A DNA stretch of 64,000 nucleotides from Syngnathus acus (taxonomy: Eukaryota; Chordata; Actinopteri; Syngnathiformes; Syngnathidae), in contig NC_051090.1 of assembly GCF_901709675.1 (NCBI RefSeq), positions 3,407,342 through 3,471,341 of the forward strand, written 5' to 3'. Below the pieces are notes generated by a model. It did not search any database and was not told the DNA's origin. It worked only from the letters and a program-made list of their open reading frames with translations. A program made the position numbers and the translations under genes. Positions 10,601 through 23,700 of the stretch are shown piece by piece (positions within the stretch are counted from its first letter, which is position 1; every line of letters begins with the position of its first letter).

Positions 10601-12160
10601 AAGCTGCTGGAGAAAATCTTTCAGACGCTGGCAGGGAATGGTGGGCAACATTTTGCACCCAACCAGGAGATCTTGGATGCCCTGAGAGAGAAGGAAAAAA
10701 AAGTGCAACTCGCTGTCCAACGGAGAACTCAACTCAAGGCCACCAGAGGAGTGAAAGGTACTTGTCCCAATGTCTTGCATGTTTAGAATTTGCGTTTTTG
10801 GTGCCCCAAACCTAGTTGGCTATGGTAGCCCGTTTGTAACCTGAAATGTTCATAAATCAAGACAGTGTGTCCCCTTGAACTGAATGGGAACGCAATGAAT
10901 CTGTTCCACTCATACATTTCTGATCTTGAGATTTTTTTTTTTTGCCACACAGGACCTAACAAAAAGTTGCACGAGATAAAAATCTTGATACTTGGTGAAA
11001 AGAAGTCCGGAAAGACAACAGCAGCAAATTTGATCCTGCGAGACAAAGTCTTCTCTACCCAACCAAATCACGGGTGTATGGCCAGGCAGGCCCCGGTCGC
11101 CGACAGGCAGGTCACAGTGGTCGACACCCCTGGCTGGGCAGAGGAGTCCCAGTGCACCCGGGAACAGGACCGAGAAATAGTCAGCGGTCTGACCCTGAGT
11201 CCTCAGGGGTTCGACGCTGTTCTGATTGTGTTTTCCTTGGATTTGAAGTTCAGGGAGGCCAATCATGACGCCCTGGTGGATCACATCACGCTCTTTGGCG
11301 ACAAAATCTGGAACCACACAATGGTTCTGTTCACAAACGAGGACACTCTGGCAGACAAATCCTTGGAGGAGTATATCGAGAAAGAAGACCCAGCACTGCG
11401 ACAGTTGGTAGACAAATGTGGAAACAATTACCACTGTCTGAACATCTTCGAGACACGCGATGATACCCAGCACATCCAGCTGTTTAAGAAGATAGAGGAC
11501 ATGTCAGCAAAGAACCAGGACCGCCTCTTCTGTCCCAACATGAACGACATCTACCGTAGTATTGATGAAAAGTTCCAGAAGAGGAAACTTACTGTTCGTA
11601 ATATGGTGGTGCAGGCGTTCACAAGCCAAAGGCTGGAGCTGTTGAGAGACCACAAGACAAAGCTGGAGAAGCTACATGATAACATAAAGGAGATTGTTCC
11701 CTCTCTAAATGGACCGAGTAAGTACTATTAAATTCTTATCTTGATCATCTAATATTCTTTGCGTTTCACGTTTGCTCTTCTTAAAGCCAAGGCCAAGACG
11801 ACATCTGTTCTGTCAGATATTGAAGAGCAGGTTCACAAGCTGGGTACGAACATCATGACGTTAAACAAGTCAACGAACAGCATGGAATTGCCCCGTAATT
11901 GTACGTAAACATGTCTCGTTGTGTGGATGTTACTGTTAGCAAAGTTAGCATACCGACTGTTAGCATTTCATTTGTGTCAGTGATGCCTATTAATATGTGA
12001 ATTGTATTCATTTGCAGTGAGTCAATCGATACCAGAAATGAATAAAGTTCTGGAATGGATGTCTAAATATCAACGCAACACCGATGATTATAACTCGATG
12101 CTCAACATGTCAGAGTCATCAGGATACAGATCGTCGCCTGTTTTTGCGCTGGATGACTGA
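7605..12160 (+). CDS. GIMAP8-like protein with three AIG1 GTPase domains (copy 2, complete, 806 aa)
   Basis: Exons: 7605-7620, 9262-9966, 10080-10757, 10953-11717, 11787-11900, 12018-12160; 2421 nt, open throughout, same phases as copy 1. The first donor is GTCAGT instead of GTAAGT. P-loops read GARREGKS, GSRGVGKT and GEKKSGKT, with DTPGW in all three domains. Compared with copy 1 it has small in-frame losses: one codon near the end of domain 1 (SYYMDN), three codons just after FTRGD in domain 2 (FTRGDSRHIEEY, about 10464-10500), and one codon in domain 3 (PGWAEESQ). Intron 1 is 1641 bases against 571 because it holds a solo LTR and an RTE fragment. The function should match copy 1. The change after the domain-2 RGD box removes part of a conserved AIG1 segment and may weaken nucleotide handling there (inference). 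Confidence 0.93.
8069..8483 (+). mobile_element. Solo LTR (415 bp) in intron 1 of GIMAP copy 2
   Basis: The element begins TGTTAGGGT and ends ACCCTAACA, a 9-bp inverted terminus, and is flanked by GCGAC on both sides (8064-8068 and 8484-8488), a 5-bp target duplication. AATAAA lies at 8328-8333 on the + strand, suggesting an R region and + orientation. No internal retroviral or retrotransposon sequence remains. Sister copy 1 has an uninterrupted site (AGCGTCAGTTTCAT region, about 2141-2155). ERV-like and Gypsy-like LTRs both fit. Confidence 0.8.
8607..9215 (+). mobile_element. 5'-truncated RTE/Rex3-type LINE 3' end with (GAT)n tail
   Basis: The 609-bp insertion is flanked by perfect 16-bp repeats GTTATATATAGTAACT at 8591-8606 and 9216-9231. 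Near its 3' end is GTCAGGAAGGGCATCCGGC (about 9051-9070), the hallmark of RTE-clade 3' UTRs in fish, followed by a GATGATGATG tail at 9206-9215. The short open frame at 8877-9161 is not a gene. Long target duplications, 5' truncation and a simple tail are the expected signature of target-primed reverse transcription. The site in copy 1 (TATATATATAACTCTGC, about 2262-2280) lacks it. Confidence 0.85.
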
Positions 12161-13264
12161 GCTGCATTATGTCGTCGGTGTGCCAATCAGGGAAAAGGCT
12201 TCCTCACACAATCCCAGAACTTGCTTCTTAGGTTAATTGAATATTCTAAATTGACTTTAAGTGTGAAAATGTTTGTAAATGGTTTGCTCTGACTTCTGTC
12301 TTGTTTCCATTCTGGAAGAATGGTCAACAGAGTGACCCTAACTCTAGTAAAGAACAATGCCAACAATTTTTGGTATTCACTGAAACTCTGAATGACCACC
12401 GTTTGTATTTAAATTGAATTTGTAGGGATGTTAACATTGTCCTCACACTGTAGACTAATTTTAATTGGCTTCTTACACCATCCTTGCAGTGTACTATGTT
12501 TTAATATATATATATTTTTATCTGTGATGCATTTTATTGTATATATTATGCATCGGATTTTGTTGTGTAGGCCAATTGAGGGCTTTTGAGTTTTGTTTTT
12601 ATGTTTATATTTCGTTTATTTATTTTGTGCTGGACTACAGATAGAAATGTAATTTTCTGCTAAATCTGGTGTAAGGATCGATTCATGTCTTGTCATACTA
12701 AAAAATGTATGTGCACAATGAAAAAATAAAATAATTTCCTATACTCGAGATAAAAAGTTGGCAAATTGTTGCTATCGTGTTTATTTCACGTTTCATCTGT
12801 GTTTGTTGATAGAAAATATCTTCCTTATATTTTTTCAGTATAGAGTCAGCGTCCTGCCACGAACAGCCAAATTGTGCGTAGAATTGACACCAACTAAAAA
12901 AAGTTAGTAATTGCCACTGAATAGCAGCAAAGTACCTCTTTTAAAAATAATTATTTGGCCTGAATAAAAGAAGCTCTTCAACTTCGGTTAATCATAGTTG
13001 CTTGGAACCAAGATGCCACTAGATGACGCAAAAGCAATATTTTTATATTTCACATGTCTTAGTACAGCAACTAATGTTCCTTCCAAAAAACTGCTAATAT
13101 ACTTTCTCGTCCCACTTTCCACCGGAAATTTGATACAGGATTGACGTTGAAATATATTTTTGGGTATTATAAAGTGTTTGTTTTGCTTGAGCAGGTCGAG
13201 TATTACAATTGATAATTCATCACCTCCACTAGAGGGCAGCAACGTACTGTGAAAGGCGTGGCGG
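12161..13264. other. Intergenic: duplicated GIMAP 3' flank to about 12,830, then unique sequence
   Basis: From 12161 to about 12830 this matches the 3' flanks of the other GIMAP copies, including the polyadenylation-signal cluster near 12725. At the bases corresponding to the left edge of the MITE (1148 and 5938) homology stops and unrelated AT-rich sequence begins. No coding sequence is seen between 12830 and the RABGGTA promoter motifs. Confidence 0.6.
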
Positions 13265-13290
13265 TGACGTCATTTTCATGAGACGGAAGT
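13265..13290 (+). promoter_or_regulatory. Probable RABGGTA core promoter motifs: CRE TGACGTCA and ETS CGGAAGT
   Basis: A full palindromic CRE (TGACGTCA, 13265-13272) is followed 11 bases later by an ETS-type CGGAAGT (13284-13290). This pairing is common at TATA-less housekeeping promoters. It lies about 400 bases before the RABGGTA ATG. A plausible non-coding first exon ends at an AAG|GTGCGT donor (GT at 13369), and a plausible acceptor (CATACAG, ending 13658) opens the short exon that carries the ATG. The transcription start itself is not determined. Confidence 0.5.
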
Positions 13291-13692
13291 AAGCAATACA
13301 TCGCCGATGACTCTCATAAAACATATTTCTTTTTAAAATATTCACAAGACGACAAGCTAAAGATAAGGTGCGTATTTGTGTGGCTTACCTAATTTGACGT
13401 CTCATTTTTTTGCAATCCATCCAAACAGCATTCTGTTTCTAGTTTGTGAATGATCTGCCTGATGTTCACTGGGAATTGAGCAAATTAGGATGCAAACTCA
13501 AATTGATAAATCAAATCAGTTTTTCATTCACTTTGTTAATTGTGTCACATTACACAGATGCGCAGCTCGACTTGTAATTCCGTTTTAATGTCGCCTGTAT
13601 GTGTTTTCGATACATGTAACAGTTTTGAATATCTGTCTTTATATGGCATTGCATACAGATACTGGGAAAGTCTTCTTCCTAAACAGTAAAAG

Positions 13693-16600
13693 ATGGTGAG
13701 TGATACATCTTTATGTCAATGCCTCATCTTTTTTATTTGCAAATAACGTATGTAGACTTTTTTAAAAACAAGTCCTACCCAATAAATGAATGAGTGTGAC
13801 ATCCTTTCTTATCCATTTCATTGTTGACAGCACGGTCGAGTGAAGATAAAATCCACCGCCCAGCAAGAGGAGGAGAAAAAAAAGGAACGGGAGAAGAAAT
13901 TGAAGATATACACGACAACACGAGATGCCTGTTTTACCAAGGTACTTGTTTGTTATGGAACTTGTGTCTTGTACAAATCCGAAATATATCATGGAAATGT
14001 TTACATAAATGTTTAATGGAGCTTTTGTCTTTCTATAGTGTGGGTCTGGAATTTATCACGGGCAATACTAAACCAATATGCTAAAATGTTGTCATGGCAG
14101 AGGAAGGACGGCATTTGCGATGAAGAGGCCATCCAATTGACCCAGCAGCTGCTATCATCAAACCCTGACTTTGCAACCCTTTGGAATTACAGAAGGGAGA
14201 TCCTCATGCACCAGGAGACCATCAAGTGAGTTCATCCACCATTGTCTATGCCCCGTGAGGTGATTTAACATATTTGATTGACTTGTGCTTTCAGGGACGA
14301 GAGTGAAGTGCAAAAGATGTACCAGGCTGAGCTGTCTTTTCTAGAGTCTTGCCTGAAAGTCAACCCAAAGTCATACGGGAGCTGGCACCACCGAAGCTGG
14401 GTCTCGGAACGGGCGCCTCAAATGGACTGGGCCCGAGAGTTGAGCCTGTGCGACCGCTGCCTCGGCCTGGATGACCGCAACTGTGAGTGACAGAAGATCC
14501 TTTTACGCTTGCAGGATTTCTCCTGGCTCAAATTCAAGCAGAGGTGGTCCTATTCGGATTAATTCGCACTCCTCTTGGGGAGGGTCCGAAAAGAAAATCT
14601 GTCGGTCACCGAAAATAGGACAACATAAATAAATTGTTGGGTTATCGTGGAATTTTTGTAGTTTCAGTGCTGTCTTGAAATTTATTGAGTGAACAGCCCT
14701 GCGCTTGTCCGGACTCATCATGCCCACGTTTGGCTGTTTCCGCCAGTTCACTGCTGGGATTACCGTCGGATGGTTGTGAAGAAATCCGCCGTCCCCGTTG
14801 GAAAGGAGTTGGAGTTCACCGATCGTCTCATCGGTTCCAACTTTTCCAACTACTCCAGCTGGCATTACCGCAGTACCCTGTTGCCGCTGCTGCACCCGCA
14901 ATCTCCCGAATCGGCCCCCCCTCCGGACTCCTCGCCGCAGTCGCACTCCCATCGCGTCTGTGAGGAGCAGTTGCTCAAAGGTATACCCGCTGCAGACGGT
15001 ATTACACAGCACCCACCCACAGGGGGCAGTCTGAATCTACAAATTGAGTGACGTCGCAACAGAATGCTGCTGACTAATATTTTTCCACCCACACGGTTCA
15101 AAATGAGTAAGCGCGGATTTATTCTGTGGCGAACAAACGTTGCATGTCATTAAAGAAAGTGACGGCGACCGTAATGCCCTACTGTAATTCTCCACTATTT
15201 GCACCACTGGAGCAAGGCCAAAAGAGAACAAGTCTAAAGTAATTGACTCCCCCGCCTCGTGTTTATAATTGACGGTATTAAGAGTTTATACTAGAAGTTG
15301 AGTGAGGAAAAAAAAGGAAAGATGGGCCATTTTGGAAGTCTTCCATTTTAATAAAATAAAAGCACTCCAATTAGTAAGATTAGTTGAAAGATTAGTAAAA
15401 TGATCATTTTTTAAAAATTGACATGTTGATATTTTTAATGCGCAATCATTTCAATGTGTTTTCTTTACCCCCTTTTTCAGAATATGAGCTTGTGCAGAAC
15501 GCTTTCTTCACCGACCCCAACGACCAGAGTGCTTGGTTCTACTATCGCTGGCTGCTTGGCAGAGGTGTGTTTAAGTGTGTGTTTAAAATGTGCTCGTGTG
15601 TGTATGTTTAGCACAGTCCAATATTGTCTTCCAACGCAGTGATGGGCCCACCTTGATGCATGCATCTTTCTTTTTGCGTGACAGCCGAGCGTGAAGAGAT
15701 GATAAGTTGTGTTTTCATTAGCCGGGATGACGAGAGGGTGGCTGTTGCCTTTTCGAGGCCAGTCCAGGTGAGTCATGAGCCTCTGTTTTTTTTTTTTGTT
15801 TTTTTTTTCTTCTTCTTTATAGTATGTTTACATTTTTTGGGCCTCGTATGCAATCATGCAGGTGCAGACCGTTGGCCTACTGCTTTTCCTGGACGGTCAG
15901 CCGCTGAAAGTGGACTGGAGGAGTGTCCACCCACGATTCAAACATAGTCCTGTCTGGGTATCCTTTTGTGTCCAAACTCAAATGAATTGCCGTAAAAATT
16001 TACAATGAGCAACTAATTGTTATCAAAATAATCGCTAATGATACCGGTCACTAAATTGTCGAACCAGAGATGCAAGTAAATTGCCAGCCATGGGCCAGAA
16101 AGATCTTCAGGCTTTGTTTTGGGCAGGAAAGTCCTATTGGGAAAAGAAACGCACCTCCATAGGCCAGATTGATGAGGAAAAGTTCCCTCTTAAGCCTACT
16201 AATAAGCAAATAGTCAGAGACAACAATCTAATGTCCTTGGAGGGACTATGTGATTGAGAATGCTTGATTTATCAACGCTTAGTGTGCCTCCCATTAGTGG
16301 CTTCAAATACAACAAAAATAAATTGATCGCTGTTGCTGTTAACAAGGTGTGTTAGTATGCACACTCGCGCAGTGGGACCTTTGGTACTCCCATGATCAAT
16401 TGCTTTCAGTTATCCTTACTTTTTCAACTCCATTTATTCCCCCCCCCCCCTGTGTTTAAGCTTCTTAACCATGTCTCAGATATGCCAACTTCCCCCGGGA
16501 TCCATCAGCGACATCGCTAACGAACACAATCTGGCGGTGCACTGGTCCGAGAAAGCCTCTCGTCGAGACTGCGCCCTTTACACCGGTCAGGCACTCATTG

Positions 16601-19600
16601 TATTCGTTCATCCCTTTGGGGGCAAAATGATTCCAATGGATCCGCGCCGAGAGCGAGTGTCGCATAGTTAGCCCCTTTACAAGGAGCACAGTAAGCCATA
16701 TTAGAAAAAGAAGAATAGAAAATTTTGGTTAATTTTATGCAATTTTAACTTGCTAAATTGGGATCTTTAAAATGGCTCGTCATTGTTCTTTACAGAAACT
16801 GTCCCGATCAAAAGTACTAGCGGTATCGGTACTTGGTATCGGTATCTTTGATTACGCAAGAATTAATAACTGCGCTGCTATGGGTTTGAAAAACAGGCGT
16901 ATTGAAACAAAACGAATCCAAGGTCCTTGCTCAGTCATATTTTAAAAGTGTTTCCTTCCTCAGGTCGAAATGAGAGCTGGTGCCGCGATTCTGCCACTGA
17001 TCAGGAGCTCTTCAGGTCATGATTTGCAAGATGTTGAAAGTGTCCCTTTTCCCCTTCTTGGAACTCTTATTAGAATATAAAAGTTCTGTCTTTTTTTGTT
17101 TTTCGGTCCACAGGAGTGAGCTCTCTGTGGAGAAGAGTTCCGTGTTGCAAGCTGAGCTACAATCATGTAACCAACTGCTCGAACTAGAGCCGCTCAATAA
17201 GTGTAAGTGCTTTTTTATGCAATTTCTGTCAGCGCGTGTGCGTGTGTGTGTTTCACGGAGCGAGAAGCCTTATTTGCTGCTCGCTACGGTCGCGTCGCCG
17301 CTGCTGTTCGGAGCGATTAAGAAATAATACGTTTTTGGAAGCACCTTGCAGCAAGGGTGCACTTTTCAATCAGGTGAACTCACACAGTACAGATAAATAT
17401 ATTCCGACACTTGAATAATAGCACCTCGGGTTGGAAGTGGGATTTGAAGAAACATTTGAATTAGCGAACATTTTCGCTATTCGGGCTAGTGACAGACGTC
17501 ATCATATCAGATCATAAAATAAAAATAAGTGATATATATTAAAATAAAAAAAATCCACATTTTGCTTGCGATATCAGGTTTTGTTGCAGATGTGCTGGCT
17601 CAACCCCCGGACCCTCTAGAGTGGACCGCCTCTCTCGGAAGAGGGCAAAGGTCTTGCCACTGGTCTCTGGCCAAGTAACAAGTGGCTTTTGGTTCATTTC
17701 AAAACTGGCTGCGGTTGTGTTTAATTGTCTTTGTGTGTGTGTGTGTGTGTTTTGTATTAGAACCTTGGCAGAGGTTGTATCATCGATAGCAGCTGCTGTC
17801 AGTCTCACAGGGTGTTCCAAAAATTGGACATCCTGAAATAGGACTATTGGACCGACTACTGAGCATTTGCTTTCTAAAATCAATACTAGGTTTTTTTTTT
17901 TAGGGTAATGTTTGACAGTAATATATTTCGGGATCCTAGTTATGAATATTTCTTGACATTTGGTGTTGATTTCCGGAGGTTATGTGTGTTTTTCTCCGCA
18001 GGGTGCCTGCTGACCATTATCCTACTGATGAGGGCTCTCGACCCCCTTGGCTACGAAAAGGAGACGCTCGCTCATTTCCAAACTCTCAAAGTAAGCAGCA
18101 GCAGCAGAAATTTGGTGTCCATCCCATTAAGCGGAGATGTATTCACACGCAACACGCTCATTACCTCTCCCTCCCTCAGGAAGTGGACTCCATGCGGACG
18201 GCCTATTACAGCGACCTGTGCAGCAAATTTTTGATTGAAAACACCATTTTGAAGATGGAGTATGCCGAAGTGCGCGTCTTCAGCATCTCCAACAAGGTTT
18301 GCGCACGCAATCCTCTCTCGCCCACCCCTCATGGAGTCATTTCTGACTATTTTCCCCCACATCTAACAGAACCTGACCACCTTGTGCCATTTGGACCAGC
18401 TGCTCCTTGTCACTCACATCAATTTTTCCTCAAACCAGCTACGGCGCATTCCCGCTCACTTCTCCATGTTACATTGCCTGGAGGTGAGAAAAAAGAAAAA
18501 AAACGGCAAATGCAATATTTGCCCTTGTTCTATTTGCTGGTGTTTGTTCTCTTGTGTGTGCTTTGCAATATGTCCCAATGCTCTCGATATTTTTTAGGTG
18601 TTAGATGCTGATAACAACTCTATAGAGAATTTGGAAGGAGTCTACCGCCTACCTAAACTGGAGGAGGTCCGCCTGAAGAATAACAGTATCCTTCTTGCTG
18701 CAGTATTTGCCTTAATTTACCACTAGAGGGCGCTTGTGGCGCTCCATTCATCATTTTCTTTCCCCCCATCATTTAATTTATTTATCCAAACATGCTATCT
18801 CTTGCGGCTGGCCTCATTAATTTCCTAATATATTTTCATAAAGCTTAAGTTGAAATTGAGTGATGGGTGGCCTACTTGTTAATTCGATGTGGTATTGCCT
18901 CCTCTTGCAGCCACTCTGTAAGCACATTTTGCATGTCCTTCCTCAACCAAATCGTGCTACTCCAACCGGAACCCTACTTGGGGTTCCTAACTAATTTTTA
19001 ACAGCGTCATGCTGTCACACGGGCAGCGAATAAGCCATTTTTTTTTCGTACAGTTACAGTCCGTCTGCATCAGGGGGGGGGGGGCCAAGTGAAGCAGATC
19101 CTGCAGCTGAAAAAAAAAAAGTTTCAGGCCTGCAACAGCTACTTGGTAATGCTAATTAGCACCGGCAGAGAGAATTAGGTAAGCCAGTCGGACACGATGA
19201 TTTGGCCAGTCTTCACTCCACCGGGTCCTATTTTTTTTTATTGTGCTTTATTGAGCCCATAAGGGAAATTGTCTTTACACAGAAAAGCAATGTCAGTCCT
19301 AATTACCAGATTGTCCATCTGCCATTGAAATTGACCTTGCAACGCTCGGCTAAATCTTCCCAGACTGAGCTACCGCCGCCAATTTGTTAATTCTTTGCCC
19401 AAATTAACAACTTTTTTTTTTCTTTTTACCCAAAGTTGCATTACGAGCGGTAAAGTCAACCTCGGTAAATAATCCCGAGAGTGTGCGATGTTGTGTTCTG
19501 TTTACATGTTATCATTACGCTCTAGGGAACATCAACGGCATTACGGGTGCCGAATGTTATATTTAATCTCCGCGCACAGTTGGCGGTGACTCAGGAAATG

Positions 19601-20772
19601 TGCGAATCGGGCCCGAGTGTGTCTGCTGCGAAAACAGGCGGGAGCATCTGACAGTGTGCAGAGAGCGACCATAAAAAAAAAATCAATTAATAAAAATAAC
19701 AGAGTGGTTTATTTGCCACGCAATTAGCAGCCAAAACAGTGTAAATATATCACAGTGCTCTTTTTTTACACACTGTTACTCTTAAATAAAGTCTTCCTTG
19801 ATTTGTTCCATTCCAAATCAATGTTGACTTTTTTTTTTTTTTAATTGCTAATCATTTGGATGTCCACAGCTAATATAGCTATTTCACAAAACAAACAAAC
19901 AGACTTCATGAAGTCACCACGGCAGCTTCCCCCCTCCTCTTCATTTCTCACTTTAATCTCCGCAGCGATTAATGAGTTCTGAAGGTTAGGAGGCATTTAC
20001 TCTGTCTTTGGTTTTCTTTGTTTGGACAGCCTCACCGTGTAAAGACGTCAACTGTAGTGAGTCAACACACCGATGTTGAAATAGCGTCTTTATTTTTTTT
20101 TTAATGATGGAAACGAAGGCTGCAGTAATGAACTCGGTCCAAACTTTGGGACCTTGTAGGAATTCAGCCAACAGGGCCGCTTCAAATCAAAATGGCTGCC
20201 TTCCCGTTCCATGTCGGTCACGGGGATGATTACACTCTTTCGTGTTGATCAGTAAAATCTAGGTCGGGGCTTTGGCTGGTCCAATAAAAAAAAAATCGAG
20301 GTGATGTGTGAAGGTTTTGGGACATTGTTCAAGTTATAATTCATGTTATTATTTTTGAATAAGCCTTAAATTGGATTTTCTAAAATGAAGTCATTATTTT
20401 TCCTCAAGAATGACACTTAAATCCTCAAATCCGCCGTTCCGAGAATTGAAACGTGCATTGTACAAGATTGCTTTATTATCCTTGGAAATCCTTGGATGAC
20501 ATTTGATGAATTTGTGAAAGCTCTATTTCCTCTCTCTATTTGGTATTATTGACCGTGTGTCGGCGTATTCACATCGCAGGTAAACAAAACAAAAGTCTTG
20601 ATCTTTGACCCCGCACGCTCCAGACCTCTCCACGCTGGCAGCGCTCCGACCGCTCGCCACCTGCCCCAAGCTGCGGCATCTCGATCTCCGCGGCAACCCC
20701 GTCGCTCAGAACGCCGACGCCGAGTCGCATCTGGCGGAGCTCCTGCCTTCCTTGGCCTGTCTCCTGCTCTGA
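13693..20772 (+). CDS. rabggta: Rab geranylgeranyltransferase (type II) subunit alpha, complete, 575 aa
   Basis: Sixteen coding exons: 13693-13695 (ATG alone), 13831-13941, 14101-14225, 14295-14482, 14747-14980, 15481-15564, 15685-15767, 15862-15957, 16480-16585, 16964-17015, 17114-17202, 18002-18090, 18180-18296, 18370-18483, 18598-18685, 20624-20772; 1728 nt, phases consistent, GT-AG introns. The product starts MHGRVKIKS and is colinear with human RABGGTA (567 aa as I recall it). It has prenyltransferase-alpha helical repeats ([54 protein letters not shown]), then an Ig-like insert (VAVAFSRPV onward) and a C-terminal leucine-rich region ([32 protein letters not shown]) ending ACLLL. With the beta subunit and REP it attaches geranylgeranyl groups to Rab C-termini in the cytosol. 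His2, a zinc-contacting residue in the mammalian structure, is present. The least certain exon is the last: its acceptor (GCACGCTCCAG) lies after a 1.9-kb intron. Confidence 0.95.
16797..16865. repeat. GGTATCGGTA-type repeat fragment in RABGGTA intron
   Basis: Several overlapping GTATCGGTA units (GCGGTATCGGTACTTGGTATC) lie in the intron after exon 9. A related GGGTATCGGTACCG block occurs at 60,770-60,900. This looks like debris of a dispersed fish element; no termini can be defined. Confidence 0.35.
18686..20623. other. RABGGTA last intron (1.9 kb), no embedded gene seen
   Basis: AT-rich sequence with homopolymer runs (poly-G at 19,073-19,083, several poly-T and poly-A). Open frames here are short and carry no recognisable domain. 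Confidence 0.5.
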
Positions 20773-23700
20773 TGTGCCGACGGTGGGCGTTGCGACCATC
20801 ACTCAAGGATGATGCCGCCGTCGCTGCCGGCTGGTGTGCGAAGGAGTGAGTGGATCTTTTTTTTTTTTTTTTTCTTCCCAAGTGTGCTGTCACTCCCACT
20901 TGTTTGGTAGAAATGTGATCAAAACAGCCCCCACTCGTCTGAATGAAGGCAGATATCAAAACACCTGTAATGAAAAAAATGTGTCGTCCATGTGTGTGTG
21001 TGCGCGTGTGTGCGTGAGTCATCACTGTTTTTGTTTTTTTTTTGGTCAAAATGTGCGAATGAAGGTCTATTAATACCTCCGAGTCCAAATGCATGCTGCA
21101 ACAGTGCCAATAATGGAACAAATTGACAGTGTGTGGATGGATCAGCGCCATCCCATTTTATAAGCTTTTAAGTCACTTAAAGCAACAGCAAGGAACATGA
21201 TGGAACTCACCCAATGTGGTGCGACCATGTGAGCAAACCTCGCTGAGATCTAGCCCCCTAAAAAAAATAAAACTTTGCTTGACATCATCATTCCCAAGAT
21301 TAAAACGCTGTCGGTGTAAATATTTATCAAAATGAATGCGGTTAATTTATCATGCACTTTGAATATCAACACTCAACATTCAGTTTTGCACTCAGCTTCA
21401 CTACAAATTGTGGCGAAATGTTTCAAAGCAAACAAGCTTCAATGCTATTAGTTGTTTTTTTTTAACTTAAAATTCAATACAGCTGAACCGTGCTTAGCAT
21501 TCCAATCAATTGGTCACTTCGATCGGCAACCTAAAATCACAACACTGTTTTTAACTGTAATGTTAGCGCTAATGTTAATTGCTCAAAAACTAACAATCCA
21601 ACACCCCGATACCAAGACAAAAAAAATGATATCCGCACATTTCTTATTGTTGCTTTAACAGCCGCGGCTTATAAGTGACAATGGCGAGGTTTCCGACTTG
21701 TCACGTGTATTTCTGGTGGAAAACTTTTCCTGTACTTGTCAAGTGACGCACCCAGGCCTCACAAAACATTAAAGTGTGTCACTGTTGCCTTCAACGTCAA
21801 AGCTTCTTTTGTGATTTATCAATGAATGTCAATGACCCTCTCAGGTATTTTTTAACAGAAGGGAGTGTTGGCTGACTCAGCTCGCTGGAATTCCACCACT
21901 TTTTAAAATTCTTTGTGTTGCGCCTTTCATGTGAATCGTGAGCCTACCGGAATAACACACAATGTTACACAAGAAACAACATTAAGATTAAATGGCGCAA
22001 CTGGAATGTGTTGGCACAGAGTCACACCTCAATCCAATTTATTTTTTTATTTTTTTTGGTAGCAGCAAAAATGGTTATGGGTGGCCCACTGCATATTTAT
22101 TTTTTGAGTAAAAAAAATTAAAAATTGTGTTTCTGCAGGGGAAATGTTTGAAATATGCTATGCAAATTTTTGAACATTTTTAATTTTGTGTTACAAATTT
22201 AAGTGTATAAGTGTCTGCATTTGCAAAGTTGACAAATATATTTAAACCTACAGAAGTTTAATCCTCCGACTTAACACAATTTGCAACAATTATGACGATT
22301 CCACCCCCAAAAACCTATTTCTCAATTTTTTATTTCATTTTCGAACTGCATTTTTCTTTCCACCTGCTTACAAAACACCACTTCCTGCAAATGCCATCCT
22401 TTACCCCCTCCCCAGTCGTCTTCACCGGGTGAGTAATTTTATTTTATTCCATCTTTCCTATCCAGACTTCACAGTTAACTTACTGAAAATCCACTTAACC
22501 CGTCAGTTCAAATGAAATATGAACCGGTCATCTAATGCATCATTTCTCTCCGATTACGTAGCATCTCGACCACCACCTCCTCCTCAGATGTCCCGTCGTG
22601 GCGCAAGACATTGAGCAAAGACGGCACCTTAAGGTAATGAATGATGTCATCGTAACAAATCTACCCAGTGAGCAACAAAAATAAAACAATCTGGCATTTA
22701 AGATGACATTTGGGAAGTTGGCCAAAAGTAACATTGAAATGCCTGTGTGGGTGTGGAGGAAGAGAGGTGTGCCCTCGGCGTCTGAGCACTACTTTAAAGA
22801 GGCGTGAACATGCAACTAGTCTCAAGAACCACTGCAAAGCCTTCGGGAAAAGAAAGACAATTTATTTTTCTTCTCCTTCCTCCTCCGCTCAACCTCCTTT
22901 TTTCTGTGTCCCAATTCGTCTGCCGCTGACTTGAGTGAGTCGCTCTCTGCTAACTTTTGTTTGTGGTTTGTGGGAGCTGTCGGGCCTTCTGGTGATGACT
23001 TGCATGCAAACTTACTTTCTCAGCAGCATATTTCACCGCGTTTGCTGCTTCGATTGCCGTGCTGAGCCGTTGCTTCGGTGAATCACGGAGAGAAGAAACA
23101 AATAGATCGCTGCGAGGCCAACTTGGAGTCGTAATTGACGAGCCTCTTGCTGGCTCTTCAGACAGAGCCGCGGCAAGAACAAATTCAAGCTGTGGTTTTA
23201 TGGCATAATGGGTTTTTTTGTGGTTTTTTTATGGTCTTGTCATACACATCAGTCATTTTTTGAAAAGACAAATCGCTGATATGGCACTTCCCCCCCCAAA
23301 ATATGACAAATTATTGATTTGTTTTTTTTAAAACAAAGACAAATTTGGAGTCGTACTCCCACTTTTTAAGATATTCCACTTTGTATAGTTTGCTAGCATG
23401 TCTGCGTTGAATTAAATCCACCAGGGGCACACAACAAGCACATTGTGTAATCTTTATAAGCCCCAAAGTGCAACATTCCAAAAAGTTGAATGTTGCCTTT
23501 TGTTTGTGGCAGCAGCTCCTCAACAACAAGCAGCCTGCAGGCGAAAACGGTTCACGAGTGGGCCTTCTTGCATCTGTTGCATCCTCCCGCAGGAAGCCAT
23601 GTTGGATCTGACATCGCGGGGGAGGGGTTGTGGAACAGGGCGTACTTTTTATTTATTTGTCGGATGATCTTCATTCACGAGATTTTCTCAGCTCGAGGTG

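Noticed and set aside
20546-21151. 201-codon - strand open frame
   Set aside because: Overlaps the GC-rich last exon of RABGGTA and a CA-repeat; no recognisable domain.
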